Assembly (NCBI RefSeq): GCF_016772475.1
Contig: NZ_CP068595.1
Coordinates: forward strand, 3,968,001-4,032,000
Reading direction: 5' to 3'
Length of the DNA: 64,000 bases
Source: Paenibacillus sonchi
Lineage (GTDB): Bacteria > Bacillota > Bacilli > Paenibacillales > Paenibacillaceae
The notes below the pieces were generated by a model that saw nothing but the letters and a program-made list of their open reading frames with translations, had not been told where the DNA came from and searched no databases. The translations under genes were made by a program, and so were the position numbers. Each line of letters opens with the position of its first letter. Within the stretch, counting starts at the first letter, position 1. Shown one piece after another: positions 30,311 to 39,463 of the stretch.

Positions 30311-30426
30311 ACACATTAAATGGTCGATAATCCTGCACGTAATACGCCTTGCCTATAGTACAACAATCCGGGATGCGTATGCCTCAAGTTCATATTCAAC
30401 TGCCGAAGAAAATGTGGTGTGCTGTG

Positions 30427-30460
30427 CAAAAATAAGAACCGGCCCAGGACGGGCCGGCAT
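30427..30460 (-). terminator. Terminator of the 52-aa membrane protein gene
   Basis: On the minus strand, GCCGGCCC-gtcct-GGGCCGGT is followed by TCTTATTTTT. It lies directly after the stop at 30474. Confidence 0.85.
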
Positions 30461-30473
30461 CTTTCAACCTTTT

Positions 30474-30632
30474 TCAGCGGTGCTCGAACAGATCGATGGC
30501 TCCCAGCACGATGTGGGCGAGGCCAAATCCAAGAATACCTGTAGCGGCCATCTTATACCGGCTGCCTAAAAAAGCTGCGCTTGAAGCGGTGACTACAGTT
30601 CCAAGAACGGTGGGAATCAAACCTTCACGCAT
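30474..30632 (-). CDS. Small conserved-looking membrane protein, 52 aa
   Basis: The start ATG at 30632 follows GAGGGAG at good spacing. The protein (MREGLIPTVLGTVV..., ending DLFEHR) has two hydrophobic stretches separated by SRYKM, typical of small two-helix membrane proteins. It has its own ribosome site and a strong terminator, so it is a real single-gene unit. Function unknown. Confidence 0.7.
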   Translation of the reverse strand: MREGLIPTVLGTVVTASSAAFLGSRYKMAATGILGFGLAHIVLGAIDLFEHR

Positions 30633-30724
30633 CCGAAACACTCCCTCTTAAGCTGGTTTGAAAGACATGGTTAGTGTGGGTTAAGGTGCGGGACTTTATA
30701 CTGTGGAGATGGCTTCCATAAAAG

Positions 30725-30771
30725 CGCAAAGACCATATGCCGGGCAGCATGCCCGGCATATGGTCTTTGCG
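30725..30771 (-). terminator. 22-bp-arm inverted repeat, terminator of the ArsR-type gene
   Basis: A perfect 22-bp inverted repeat (outer bases CGCAAAGACC, inner GCCGGGCA) has a 3-base loop. On the minus strand it is followed by CTTTTA. It sits 10 bp beyond the end of the minus-strand regulator. Confidence 0.75.
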
Positions 30772-30780
30772 GTGCGCAGC

Positions 30781-31733
30781 CTATTCCGCGCTGGTTGGAG
30801 TGGGGCCGGAGACGTCTTCGACCTCGTGAACATCGTAGAGCACACGGGCCAGCAGGTCCTGGCTGTAATTGCCGAAATGCTTGCCGTAAATGGTCAGTCC
30901 GCGTTTGTTGACCGGCTTGTCGGTGACGGCAATGCGGAAGGTCAGCTCGCTTTTGTAATCCAGCTTGATATCGTCCAGCGTAATATCCGAGATGCGGCAG
31001 CCGTCGATGAAGCTTCCTTCATTGTTGATGCGGATCAGCTTAAGCATGCCGTACTGGTTCAGGTGGGGGGCCACCAGTCGGGGTTAAAGGTGCCGCGGGC
31101 AGCGCCGAAATCGCCGGGACTGGTCCAGAAGCCAATTTCGATGCCGTTCACATAAAAATACAAATCCGAAGGATAATTGTCGCTGAATCCCGGAGCCTCC
31201 GAACCAATCTCCATAGAGAACTGAATTTCGCGGAAGGTCTGATTTGCCTTCAGGTAGTTCGGAATCCGGTATTCCAAAAAGCCTTCGGCCATCCAGATGA
31301 TTTCGGAATCAATCCGCTGGGGATCGGCGAAATAGCGCGGTTCATCAAAGTCGCCAATGATACTGTCCTTAGTAGCCAGTCCGCAAGTCGGCACTGCGTG
31401 GTAGTTGCTGTAATGCCCAACCTGGATTTCGACCTCGTACAGATTGTCAGTCTCCTTGCTCCGCAGATCCACCATTAGCTTATCCTTATTCAAATAGCAC
31501 ACCTTCTGGATGCCATGCTTGCCTACGGAAGTATTAATCTCGATCAGGCCGCTTTCCTCCAGCTTCTTGATGTGCATGGTGATGGCTCCATTGCTGAGAT
31601 TCAGCTTCTTGGCAATTTCATTGAGATTGAGGGCCTGATTGGTGGCGAGCAGCTCCAGAATTTGAATCCGGATCTCGGAGCTGAGCGCTTTGAAGATATC
31701 AATCCCGCTCATTAGATCTTTAATATAAATCAT
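30781..31733 (-). CDS. ArsR-type HTH regulator with C-terminal beta-rich domain (frameshifted)
   Basis: Residues about 10-75 form an ArsR winged helix (FKALSSEIRIQILELL, LNEIAKKLNLSNGAITMHIKKLEESGLI). The next 240 residues look like a beta-sandwich rich in aromatic residues (GHYSNYHAVPTCGLA, FYVNGIEIGFWTSPGDFG), not part of classic ArsR proteins. The frame breaks near 31065-31070: six Cs (minus strand) where seven give DWWPPHLNQYG. Repaired length is about 317 aa. It is divergent from the arabino-oligosaccharide transporter operon across 425 AT-rich bases and is its likely regulator, perhaps sensing sugar through the extra domain. Confidence 0.75.
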
Positions 31734-31995
31734 GGTTAAGTACCTTCTTCCGCTAACGTCATTATCGAAACTATTTTATAAAATTATAAACTAATCAGGC
31801 TGAAAAGGGAAGTATTCTCCATTTTTTTGTCTAATAATTTAAAAATTAATTATATTTCAAACGAAAAATCGATTTTAATTCAATATAAACTAAATACAAA
31901 TGAGGGATTACGCGCGAAAATAGCGGTTTATTCTGCTAATGAGCTTATTTTTTTATTTTATTTTGTATAAATATAAATAGGTTTAGATATTATTG

Positions 31996-32024
31996 TTTAC
32001 AAGGTGCCCTTTGTATGCTATTTT
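31996..32024 (+). promoter_or_regulatory. Candidate promoter of the arabino-oligosaccharide operon
   Basis: TTTACA (31996-32001) and TATTTT (32019-32024) are 17 bp apart in the AT-rich gap 31734-32158. This leaves a leader of about 130 bases before the binding-protein gene. No other gene is seen in this gap. Confidence 0.4.
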
Positions 32025-32158
32025 ATACCTGTAAGCGAATACATTCAAATGTTTTTTAATTATTTAATGAATGTGTGAAAGAAGGCGTCCGAGTTAATTG
32101 TTTGCAAAAACATTTTTGTAGATGATTCACTAAAATTATTTCATTAGGAGGAGAAAGT

Positions 32159-33403
32159 GTGAAGAAAAAATGGGGGTTTTCAGTATTAGTACTTGTTCTA
32201 ATGTTATCAACGTTATTAGCGGGATGCGGGGAAGACAACTCCAAGACGATTACCTTCTGGACTCCGCTAACCGGTGATGACGGTGCCTATATGGACCAGC
32301 TTGTTAATGATTACAATGCCACTAACCCGGAAATTAAGGTAAAGCATGTCATCACCTCTGATATGTACACCAAGCTCTCCACAGTGCTGAATTCGGGCAA
32401 AGGTGTTCCGGACTTGACTATTATTCATGCTGACCGTGTTCCGGGCTATGTCAAGCAGGGGGTGCTTGAGCCGATGACGGCAGTAACCACCGCCCAGCCT
32501 GAGATCAAACAGGAAAATTATCTGCCGCAAGCCTGGTCAACAGGCACGATTGACGGCACTCAATATACAGTACCTCTCGATATCCACAGTAATGTTATGT
32601 ATTACAACAAGGATTTGCTTAAGAAATACAATGCGGAATCCTTCCTCGACGATAATGTGGTGACAATTGATGAAATGCTCTCTCTGCAAGGAAAGCTGGA
32701 TGAAGGGGATTATGTTGTTAATGATGCGCTGCTGGGCTGGGTCATCCTTGCTCAGATTCAGGACCTCGGCGGAGACATCCAGGAGAATGGCAAGCCTGCC
32801 GTGAATACTCCGGTGATGAAGCAGGCATTTGAGAATGTAAAAAAGATCAACGACGCGGGCTTGATGACGCCGTTTGGCGAAGACGGATACCTGATGTTCC
32901 AATCCGGGAACGTATTGTTCTCTACGGACGGGACCTGGAGTTCTACGGCACATGCCGGGGTGGAAGGTTTGAATTTTGGAGTAACCAATGTATATTCGCC
33001 TACTGCGGATAAGTTCACCAACAGATCGTCCTCGCACCTGTTCTCGATGATGAAGAATAAAGACAGATCCGAAGAAAAGGTCGCGGGCATCGGCAATTTC
33101 CTGGAGTTCATCCGCGAGAATTCCATCGAGTGGGCTAAAGCGGGACAGATCGTAGCCAGTAAGCAAGTCAATGAAAGTCCTGATTTCAAAAATTATATCC
33201 AATCCTTCTTCACCTCCAATGAAAAAGAAGTTGAATCCCTTTACATTTACACTTACGAATATTATCCGTATATTGCGGAAGCCGTAGATACGTATTGCGG
33301 GGATATTGTACGCGGCAATGTGGATATTGATGAAACCCTCCAGACGATGCAGAAATTTGTGGAGGATAAAATCGCCGAAGGAACGGGCGGAGCAGCGAAG
33401 TAA
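32159..33403 (+). CDS. Extracellular sugar-binding lipoprotein of an ABC importer
   Basis: This 414-aa family 1 solute-binding protein has a lipoprotein signal with lipobox LLAGC (Cys23). ITFWTPLTGDDGAYMDQLVNDYN opens the mature part; the DIHSNVMYYNKDLLKKYN hinge stretch is typical. The start is GTG at 32159 after GGAGGAG. Followed by two permeases and then GH51 and GH43 enzymes, it most likely captures arabino- or arabinoxylo-oligosaccharides. No ATPase gene is present; a shared MsmX-type ATPase encoded elsewhere is expected. Confidence 0.9.
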   Translation: MKKKWGFSVLVLVLMLSTLLAGCGEDNSKTITFWTPLTGDDGAYMDQLVNDYNATNPEIKVKHVITSDMYTKLSTVLNSGKGVPDLTIIHADRVPGYVKQGVLEPMTAVTTAQPEIKQENYLPQAWSTGTIDGTQYTVPLDIHSNVMYYNKDLLKKYNAESFLDDNVVTIDEMLSLQGKLDEGDYVVNDALLGWVILAQIQDLGGDIQENGKPAVNTPVMKQAFENVKKINDAGLMTPFGEDGYLMFQSGNVLFSTDGTWSSTAHAGVEGLNFGVTNVYSPTADKFTNRSSSHLFSMMKNKDRSEEKVAGIGNFLEFIRENSIEWAKAGQIVASKQVNESPDFKNYIQSFFTSNEKEVESLYIYTYEYYPYIAEAVDTYCGDIVRGNVDIDETLQTMQKFVEDKIAEGTGGAAK

Positions 33404-33477
33404 ACGAAAAGCGGAAATGATTGCATGGAGCAATGGACCGCCATCCGGAGCATTGCTTCATGCCAAAGGAGAAAAGA

Positions 33478-34360
33478 ATGCCTATGAAAAAGAAACTGAA
33501 TCTCGCGCCTGCTTTCTTTGTAGGTCCACATGTCATCTTATTTGCTGTTTTTATCCTGCTGCCAACCTTTTACGGAATTTATGCTTCCTTCACCAAATGG
33601 AATTTGATGAACGAGCCGGTCTGGGTGGGCCTCGACAACTATAAAACCATTCTTTTTGACAGCGGCTCCACCTTTCACACGCAATTCAACAACGGGCTTA
33701 AGAATACATTTATTTTTGTTCTGCTCAGTGTCCCGCTGTTAATCGTGATTCCGCTGCTTGTTGCTGTAGCACTTGAACACAAAAAAGTCAAAGGGAAAAG
33801 CCTGATCCAGTCCATTATTTACGTTCCGGGACTGATTTCCATATCTGCGGGAGCGCTGATCTGGCTGCTGCTGTTCAATAAGCAGCTTGGGATGGCCGGC
33901 AATGTTTTTGGATCGGATGTTTCCTGGCCGGCTAACCAGCCGTATGCCTGGATACTCATTATTATCATCACGATCTGGGGGAGTCGGCGGCAACATGATT
34001 ATTTACCGTGCCTCCATAAGCGGCGTATCGCAGGATTTGTATGAATCGGCAGAGATGGACGGAGCCGGAACGATACGCAGATTTACGAGCATTACGCTGC
34101 CCTCCATCCGTTTCCCGCTGATTTACACCTTTGTCATGACCACAGCAGGGGCCTTCAATGTATTCGGTCAGCCGCTGATGATGACAGACGGGGGACCGCG
34201 CCAGAGTACGCATGTGCTTATGATGTATATCCGCCAGCTGGCGTTCGGCAATGGAGAGTCCATTGCGGGTATGGCGTCCGCTATGGCAGTGTTGCTGGGA
34301 CTGGTCATACTGGTCATCTCGGCTTTGCAATATTACGTCATGAACCGGAATGCGGCTTAA
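33478..34360 (+). CDS. ABC sugar transporter permease 1 (frameshifted)
   Basis: This MalF/UgpA-type permease has six predicted membrane helices and the EAA loop (YESAEMDGAGTIRRFTSITLPSIR) that contacts the ATPase. The frame breaks near 33977-33981 in TGGGGGAG: removing one G gives ITIWGVGGNMIIYRASI. Repaired length is about 293 aa, normal. Start ATG 33478 has AAAGGAG upstream; the upstream in-frame ATG at 33421 has no such signal. Confidence 0.88.
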
Positions 34361-34414
34361 TGTTCGGCAGGGCAAGGAACCAGTAATGGAAATTGAAAAG
34401 GCAGGTGTACCCGT

Positions 34415-35329
34415 ATGTCCAATCAGGTGGCGCAGCAATACGATAAACGCCCCCGCTTCAAAGAGCAGGGCACAGTAAAAAGTAAAAGCCCGGGAATCAG
34501 CATCTCAAAGTATATCTCTTATCTGTTTTTGATCGTGCTTTGTATCATTTGGATCATTCCCGTGGTCTTTGGCATCACGACTTCCTTCCGTTCCCAGTCT
34601 GAGGTGGTTTCCTCCGGGTTCAGATTATTCCCCAAGGAATGGATTTTTGACAACTATGTCGCGATTTTGGAGAATACCTCTACCGCACCGATTCTGCGGT
34701 GGCTCATGAATTCGCTGTTTATTGCCTCCATGCATACCCTTCTGGTGGTTGTGGTCATCTCCATTACCGGCTATGGCTACTCGCGGATGAAATTTAAAGG
34801 CAGAGATACGCTCTTTTTTACGTTGCTCGGCATCTCATTTTTTCCTGGTGTGGTGAATCTGATTCCCTCATACAAAATTATTGACGCATTGGGCTGGGTC
34901 AACACCTCCTGGGCCATGATTATCCCGGGACTGGCGGGCATGGGCAATATCTTCCTGGTCCGGCAGTTCATGAACGGAATTCCGAAGGACCTGGATGAAT
35001 CGGCTCACGTGGACGGTGCGGGTCATTTCCGGATTTATTTCTCGATCATTCTGCCGCTGATCAAGCCGGTATTGATTGTATGCGCCTTATTTTCCTTCAC
35101 CGGATCATGGAATGACTTCCTCTGGCCGGTAATTGTGTTTACAGATGTGGACAAAATGCCGGTTACAGCAGGGTTATTGCTGCTTCAAGATATCTATGGA
35201 AATTACCGTATGATTGGTCAGCTGATGGGTTCAGCGGTTCTGGCGATTATTCCAACTTTGCTGTTGTTTCTGTTCGCGCAGAAGTACTTTGTCCAATCCA
35301 TCAATCTGAATTCAGGCATTAAGGGTTAA
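34415..35329 (+). CDS. ABC sugar transporter permease 2
   Basis: This MalG/UgpE-type permease of 304 aa pairs with permease 1. It has about six helices after a hydrophilic N-terminal tail and the EAA loop DESAHVDGAGHFRIYFSIILPLIKP. It is intact and lies in the operon 54 bp after permease 1. Confidence 0.93.
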   Translation: MSNQVAQQYDKRPRFKEQGTVKSKSPGISISKYISYLFLIVLCIIWIIPVVFGITTSFRSQSEVVSSGFRLFPKEWIFDNYVAILENTSTAPILRWLMNSLFIASMHTLLVVVVISITGYGYSRMKFKGRDTLFFTLLGISFFPGVVNLIPSYKIIDALGWVNTSWAMIIPGLAGMGNIFLVRQFMNGIPKDLDESAHVDGAGHFRIYFSIILPLIKPVLIVCALFSFTGSWNDFLWPVIVFTDVDKMPVTAGLLLLQDIYGNYRMIGQLMGSAVLAIIPTLLLFLFAQKYFVQSINLNSGIKG

Positions 35330-35360
35330 AAAAATAGAGACAGCCAAGGAGAGAGAAACG

Positions 35361-36834
35361 ATGACTACAAAAGCTAGAATCCTGTCGGATATGCCAAAGA
35401 GTAAAATAAAATATTTACGGGCACTTTGCAGAGCATCTGGGCAGATGTATTTACGAGGGCATTTGGGTAGGCGAGGATTCGCCTATTCCCAATACGGACG
35501 GTATCCGTAACGACGTGATTGCTGCGCTGCGCAAGCTCGATATTCCCGTGCTGCGCTGGCCGGGCGGCTGCTTCGCCGATGAGTATCACTGGAAGGACGG
35601 TATCGGCCTTCCAGAAACCCGCAAGCGGATGATCAACACCCACTGGGGCGGGGTCGTCGAGAACAACCATTTTGGCACGCATGAGTTTTTCCGGCTCTGC
35701 GAGCTGCTGGAATGCGAGCCGTACATCTGCGGCAATGTAGGCAGCGGTACCGTGCAGGAGATGTCCGAATGGGTGGAATATATGACCTTTGACGGTGAAT
35801 CCCCGATGGCGGGACTGCGGGCTGAGAATGGGCGCGAGCAGCCTTGGGCGCTGAAGTATTTTGGCGTCGGGAATGAGAACTGGGGCTGCGGAGGCAACAT
35901 GCGTCCGGAATATTATGCGGACCTGTACCGCCGCTACCAGACCTATGCGCGCAATTACGGGGATAACAAGCTCTACAAAATTGCCGGAGGCGCCAATGTG
36001 GACGATTATAACTGGACGGAAGTGCTGATGCGGGAAGCCGGACAGTACATGGATGGTCTCAGTCTGCATTCCTATACGATTCCCGGCAGCTGGGAAGAAA
36101 AGCGTTTTGCACTTGGCTTCGACAACGGCGAATGGTTCGAGACCATGAAGAAATCCCTCCATATGGATGAGCTGATTACCCGCCATTCCAATATCATGGA
36201 CAAGTATGATCCGGAGCAGCGGGTAGGATTGATTATAGATGAATGGGGAACCTGGTTCCTCAGTGAGCCGGGAACAAATCCGGGCTTCCTGTATCAGCAG
36301 AATACGCTGCGCGATGCATTGGTGGCAGGGATTCACCTGAATATTTTCCAGAATCACAGCAAGCGGGTACAAATGGCCAATATCGCGCAAATGGTTAACG
36401 TATTGCAGGCGCTTATCTTAACCGAAGGCGACAAGCTGCTGCTTACCCCTACTTACCATGTTTTTGACATGTATAAGGTGCATCAGGATAACGAGCTGCT
36501 TGAGGTGGTTATGGAGAGTCCGGTGTACAGCATGGGCGGGGAGTCCATTCCACAGCTTAGCGTATCTGCATCCCGGGATGAAGCCGGCAGGGTGTACATT
36601 TCCCTGTGCAATTTGAGCCATGAGGACAGCGCTGGACTCCGTATTGAACTTGCCGGAACTTCGGCTGGAACAGTGGCCGGGCAGATCCTGACCCATTCCG
36701 ATCTGAATGCGCACAATACCTTCGAAGCCCCGGCAACCGTTGCTCCGGCTATTTTCGAAGGTGCTTCGCTGAAGGACGGGGTGCTGGACTGTCAGCTTCC
36801 TCCGGCATCCGTAGTTGTCCTGACCCTAGAATAA
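35361..36834 (+). CDS. abfA: GH51 alpha-L-arabinofuranosidase (frameshifted near start)
   Basis: This intracellular enzyme removes terminal arabinofuranose from imported oligosaccharides. The GH51 acid/base Glu is in [11 protein letters not shown] and the nucleophile Glu in [27 protein letters not shown] is also typical. The first 15 codons ([16 protein letters not shown]) lead into an A-rich run near 35400-35412 where the frame shifts; the expected [15 protein letters not shown] continues in another frame into the long ORF. Two or five bases seem to be missing, or one extra. Repaired length is about 490 aa, normal. No signal peptide. Confidence 0.88.
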
Positions 36835-37042
36835 GAGAAATATATAAGATGAACTTGGAAAATTCATAAAAGGGAAGAAGTGCGGAGGAGAAGTTTGGAT
36901 ACTTACAGAGCGGTAGCGTCCGCCTGAAAGCTTTCCGTAGGAAAGCTCGCTTCGGAAGCATAATCAGTCACCGGATTTCAACCGCTAAAGGCGGTTCAAA
37001 TCAAGAAATGTTCATCTTATATAGATAAAAGGAGAAACCATT
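36835..37042. other. Gap between GH51 and GH43 genes with two hairpins
   Basis: Imperfect hairpins lie near 36928-36960 (GAAAGCTTTCC-type) and 36974-37003 (AACCGC-taaag-GCGGTT core). Neither has a T-run. They may be processing or stabilising elements in the operon mRNA. GGAG precedes the GH43 start. Confidence 0.35.
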
Positions 37043-38005
37043 ATGAGCAGGAAAAAAGAATACAGCAATCCGCTTGTGGAGCAGCGTGCGGACCCGTGGA
37101 TCTATAAACATACGGATGGCTATTATTACTTCACAGCTTCGGTGCCCGAATATGACCGGATCGAAGTGCGCAGGGCTGCAACCATTGAAGGACTAAGAGA
37201 CGCTGAACCTGTCGTCGCCTGGCGCAAATATGAGACGGGACCGCTCAGTGCCAATATCTGGGCGCCCGAAATCCATTATATTCACGGGAAATGGTACATT
37301 TACTTCGCGGCGGCCCGGACGACGGAGACGAAGGAGGGGCTGTTCGATCACCGCATGTATGCGCTGGAGAACGAATCGGCGAATCCGCTGGAGGGCCGCT
37401 GGGTGGAGAAAGGCCAGGTGAAGACGGCCTGGGAGTCATTTGCTCTCGACGCGACGGCCTTCCAGCACAAGGGAGTGCTCTATTATGTATGGGCGCAGAA
37501 GGACCCGGATATTCCGGGGAACTCCAACCTGTACATTTCAGAGATGGAGAACCCGTGGACCCTGACCGGCCCGCAGACGATGATCGCCAAGCCGGAGCAT
37601 CCCTGGGAAATCATCGGCTTCAGCGTTAACGAAGGCGCAGCGGTGCTTAAGCGGAACGGCAAAATCTTCATGAGCTTCTCAGCCAGTGCGACCGACCATA
37701 ATTACTGCATGGGACTGCTGACGGCAGATGAGGACAGCGATCTGCTGGATGCCGCTTCCTGGAGCAAGCACCCTGAGCCGGTATTCCAGACGAGTGAAGC
37801 GAACGGACAATTTGGTCCGGGGCACAATAGCTTCACAGTTAACGAAAACGGGGAAGATGTGCTGATCTACCATGCCCGCAATTACAAGGAAATTACCGGT
37901 GATCCGCTCTACGACCCGAACCGCCACACCCGCGCCCAGGTGCTGGAGTGGAATGAGGACGGTACGCCTAACTTCGGCATGCCGGTAAAGGACGGCAGGG
38001 AGTAA
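37043..38005 (+). CDS. GH43 family glycosidase (arabinofuranosidase/xylosidase-like)
   Basis: This 320-aa five-bladed propeller glycosidase acts on arabinan or arabinoxylan fragments. The catalytic base is Asp17 (EQRADPWIYK), the pKa-setting Asp is in SFALDATAF and the acid Glu in SVNEGAAVL. WAPEIHYIHGKWYIYFA is characteristic. No signal peptide, so it works on imported oligosaccharides together with the GH51 enzyme. A short imperfect repeat of its last 30 bases follows the stop. Confidence 0.9.
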   Translation: MSRKKEYSNPLVEQRADPWIYKHTDGYYYFTASVPEYDRIEVRRAATIEGLRDAEPVVAWRKYETGPLSANIWAPEIHYIHGKWYIYFAAARTTETKEGLFDHRMYALENESANPLEGRWVEKGQVKTAWESFALDATAFQHKGVLYYVWAQKDPDIPGNSNLYISEMENPWTLTGPQTMIAKPEHPWEIIGFSVNEGAAVLKRNGKIFMSFSASATDHNYCMGLLTADEDSDLLDAASWSKHPEPVFQTSEANGQFGPGHNSFTVNENGEDVLIYHARNYKEITGDPLYDPNRHTRAQVLEWNEDGTPNFGMPVKDGRE

Positions 38006-38096
38006 GATCGGCGTGCTGGTAAAGGATGGCAGGGAGTAAGGTTACCAGTTGCGGCCTCATCATTTTGCAAAATGAATAGCTAAACGGCTTATGATT

Positions 38097-38137
38097 AGTG
38101 TCCCGGCTTCCCTGATAAGGGGAGCGGGACACTTTTT
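38097..38137 (+). terminator. Terminator of the arabino-oligosaccharide operon
   Basis: AGTGTCCCG and GGGACACT arms, with inner TTCCC/GGGGA pairing, are followed by TTTTT. Confidence 0.85.
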
Positions 38138-38172
38138 GCTTTGTTCCGGAGCAACTCTATCCTTTGTGCGTA

Positions 38173-38460
38173 TGGCTAAAGGAACTGAAATCCTCGGTGT
38201 ATGGTTAAAGTAACAGAGAAGCAGCTTTAACCCTAAGCGTGTGGTTAAAGGAACTGAGAAGGAGTTCTAACCCTGGCGTACGGTTAAAGTAACTGAGAAG
38301 TAGCTCTAACCCTGGCGTACAGTTAAAGTAACTGAGAAGTAGCTTTAACCCTAGGCGTACGGATAAAATAACCTAGAAAGAAGCAGTTTAACCCTAAGCG
38401 TGTGGTTAAAGTAACTGAGAAGCAGCTCCAACCTTCGGCTTATGGCTAAAGTAACTGTAT
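38173..38460. repeat. About 40-bp imperfect tandem repeat array
   Basis: Roughly seven units of 39-43 bp carry the blocks GGTTAAAGTAACTGAGAAG and CTTTAACCCTAAGCGT. The blocks TTAAAG and CTTTAA allow pairing within a unit. Noncoding; no start or ribosome site. Confidence 0.8.
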
Positions 38461-38639
38461 TTTGTGCAACTAAAAAGAGCTGTAATAGATATGTTCGAAC
38501 TTTAGCTGCAGTTTGTGCAATTAAAAATCGCCTGCAGCCCACTCTTAGCCCTTTTCAACAAAAATAACTGTACAAAGTGCAATTAAAACCTATTGGACTG
38601 CCAAAAGGCAGCTTTTAACTGTACGAAGTGCAATTAATG
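38453..38639. repeat. Dispersed TGCA/TACA-ATTAAA repeat cluster (family B)
   Basis: Four units are seen, the clearest being AACTGTACAAAGTGCAATT near 38567 and AACTGTACGAAGTGCAATT near 38617. The same pattern occurs at 9408-9592 and 48346-48535. Confidence 0.65.
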
Positions 38640-38660
38640 CTGTAAAGCAAAGCAAAACAA

Positions 38661-38686
38661 AGCACCGCCCGAAGGGCAGTGCTTTT
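38661..38686. terminator. Bidirectional terminator-like hairpin
   Basis: AGCACCGCCC-gaa-GGGCAGTGCT is followed by TTTT on plus and by TTTGTTTTG on minus. It would end the minus-strand gene at 38707. Confidence 0.7.
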
Positions 38687-38706
38687 TGGTGTTCGGACTC
38701 TGAAGA

Positions 38707-39240
38707 TTATGGAGTGTACTGCTGTACGATCGAAGTAACTTTGCCAGCCTGGATTGTGATGTGGTAAGGGGACTGGCTCAGGTCGATGATGCCGGTTTTG
38801 GCGAATTCGCTGATGAACTTATCAAGAGATATGTGCTCATTCCAGTTGATATCCAGATCCTCCATGTGCCCGGTATGATCGTAAATTTGCATCGTTACCG
38901 CAGCATTATCGGCAATGGGATAGGAAGTAAGCGAGTCACTGTCATTTACGATATAGTAGCCGTCCGGCGTACCGCCAAGCTCTGCCGCTGCGTCTGGCTC
39001 CCGTTCGGCAAAGATGCGGTCGGCTTCAGCGCCTTCATACCATTCGATCTGGTCGGCGGTCATGACCGTATGTCCGTCTTTGGACTTCAGCGCGTGTATG
39101 TAAACCGTCAATTCCTGACTTTGGCTTATATCGCCGCTTTGCGCTTCTGCGCGTGTACCTACTGTACTTGCCGTAGTCACAAGGGAGAGGAACAGCAGAA
39201 CCAGAGCAGGAAACAGATAAACCGATTTTTGTTTGAACAT
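38707..39240 (-). CDS. Secreted protein of unknown function
   Basis: This 177-aa protein has an N-terminal signal peptide (basic FKQKS, hydrophobic VYLFPALVLLFLSLV, cleavage near TRAEA). The mature part contains LTVYIHALKSKDGHTVMTADQIEWYEG and a DGYYIVNDS segment, seen in uncharacterised Bacillales secreted proteins. No catalytic motif is visible. It is divergent from the YhgE gene; the 223-bp gap presumably holds both promoters. Confidence 0.75.
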   Translation of the reverse strand: MFKQKSVYLFPALVLLFLSLVTTASTVGTRAEAQSGDISQSQELTVYIHALKSKDGHTVMTADQIEWYEGAEADRIFAEREPDAAAELGGTPDGYYIVNDSDSLTSYPIADNAAVTMQIYDHTGHMEDLDINWNEHISLDKFISEFAKTGIIDLSQSPYHITIQAGKVTSIVQQYTP

Positions 39241-39463
39241 GTTAGAATTCCCCCTTGGTATAAATATGACACGGTATACGTCTATATACCTAATTACCCT
39301 TCGCAGTATTTCTCAAACGGGTATTATACCTCTATAAACGTAGATCGCGAAAAAATGTTGCAAAAAGTTTCGGGCCTGTGATGCGGGAAAGTAAGGGAAG
39401 TAAAAAGAACTGCTCCAGGGCATATTAAACTATTCAGATTACAGTATAGAGGTGTGGTGAAAC

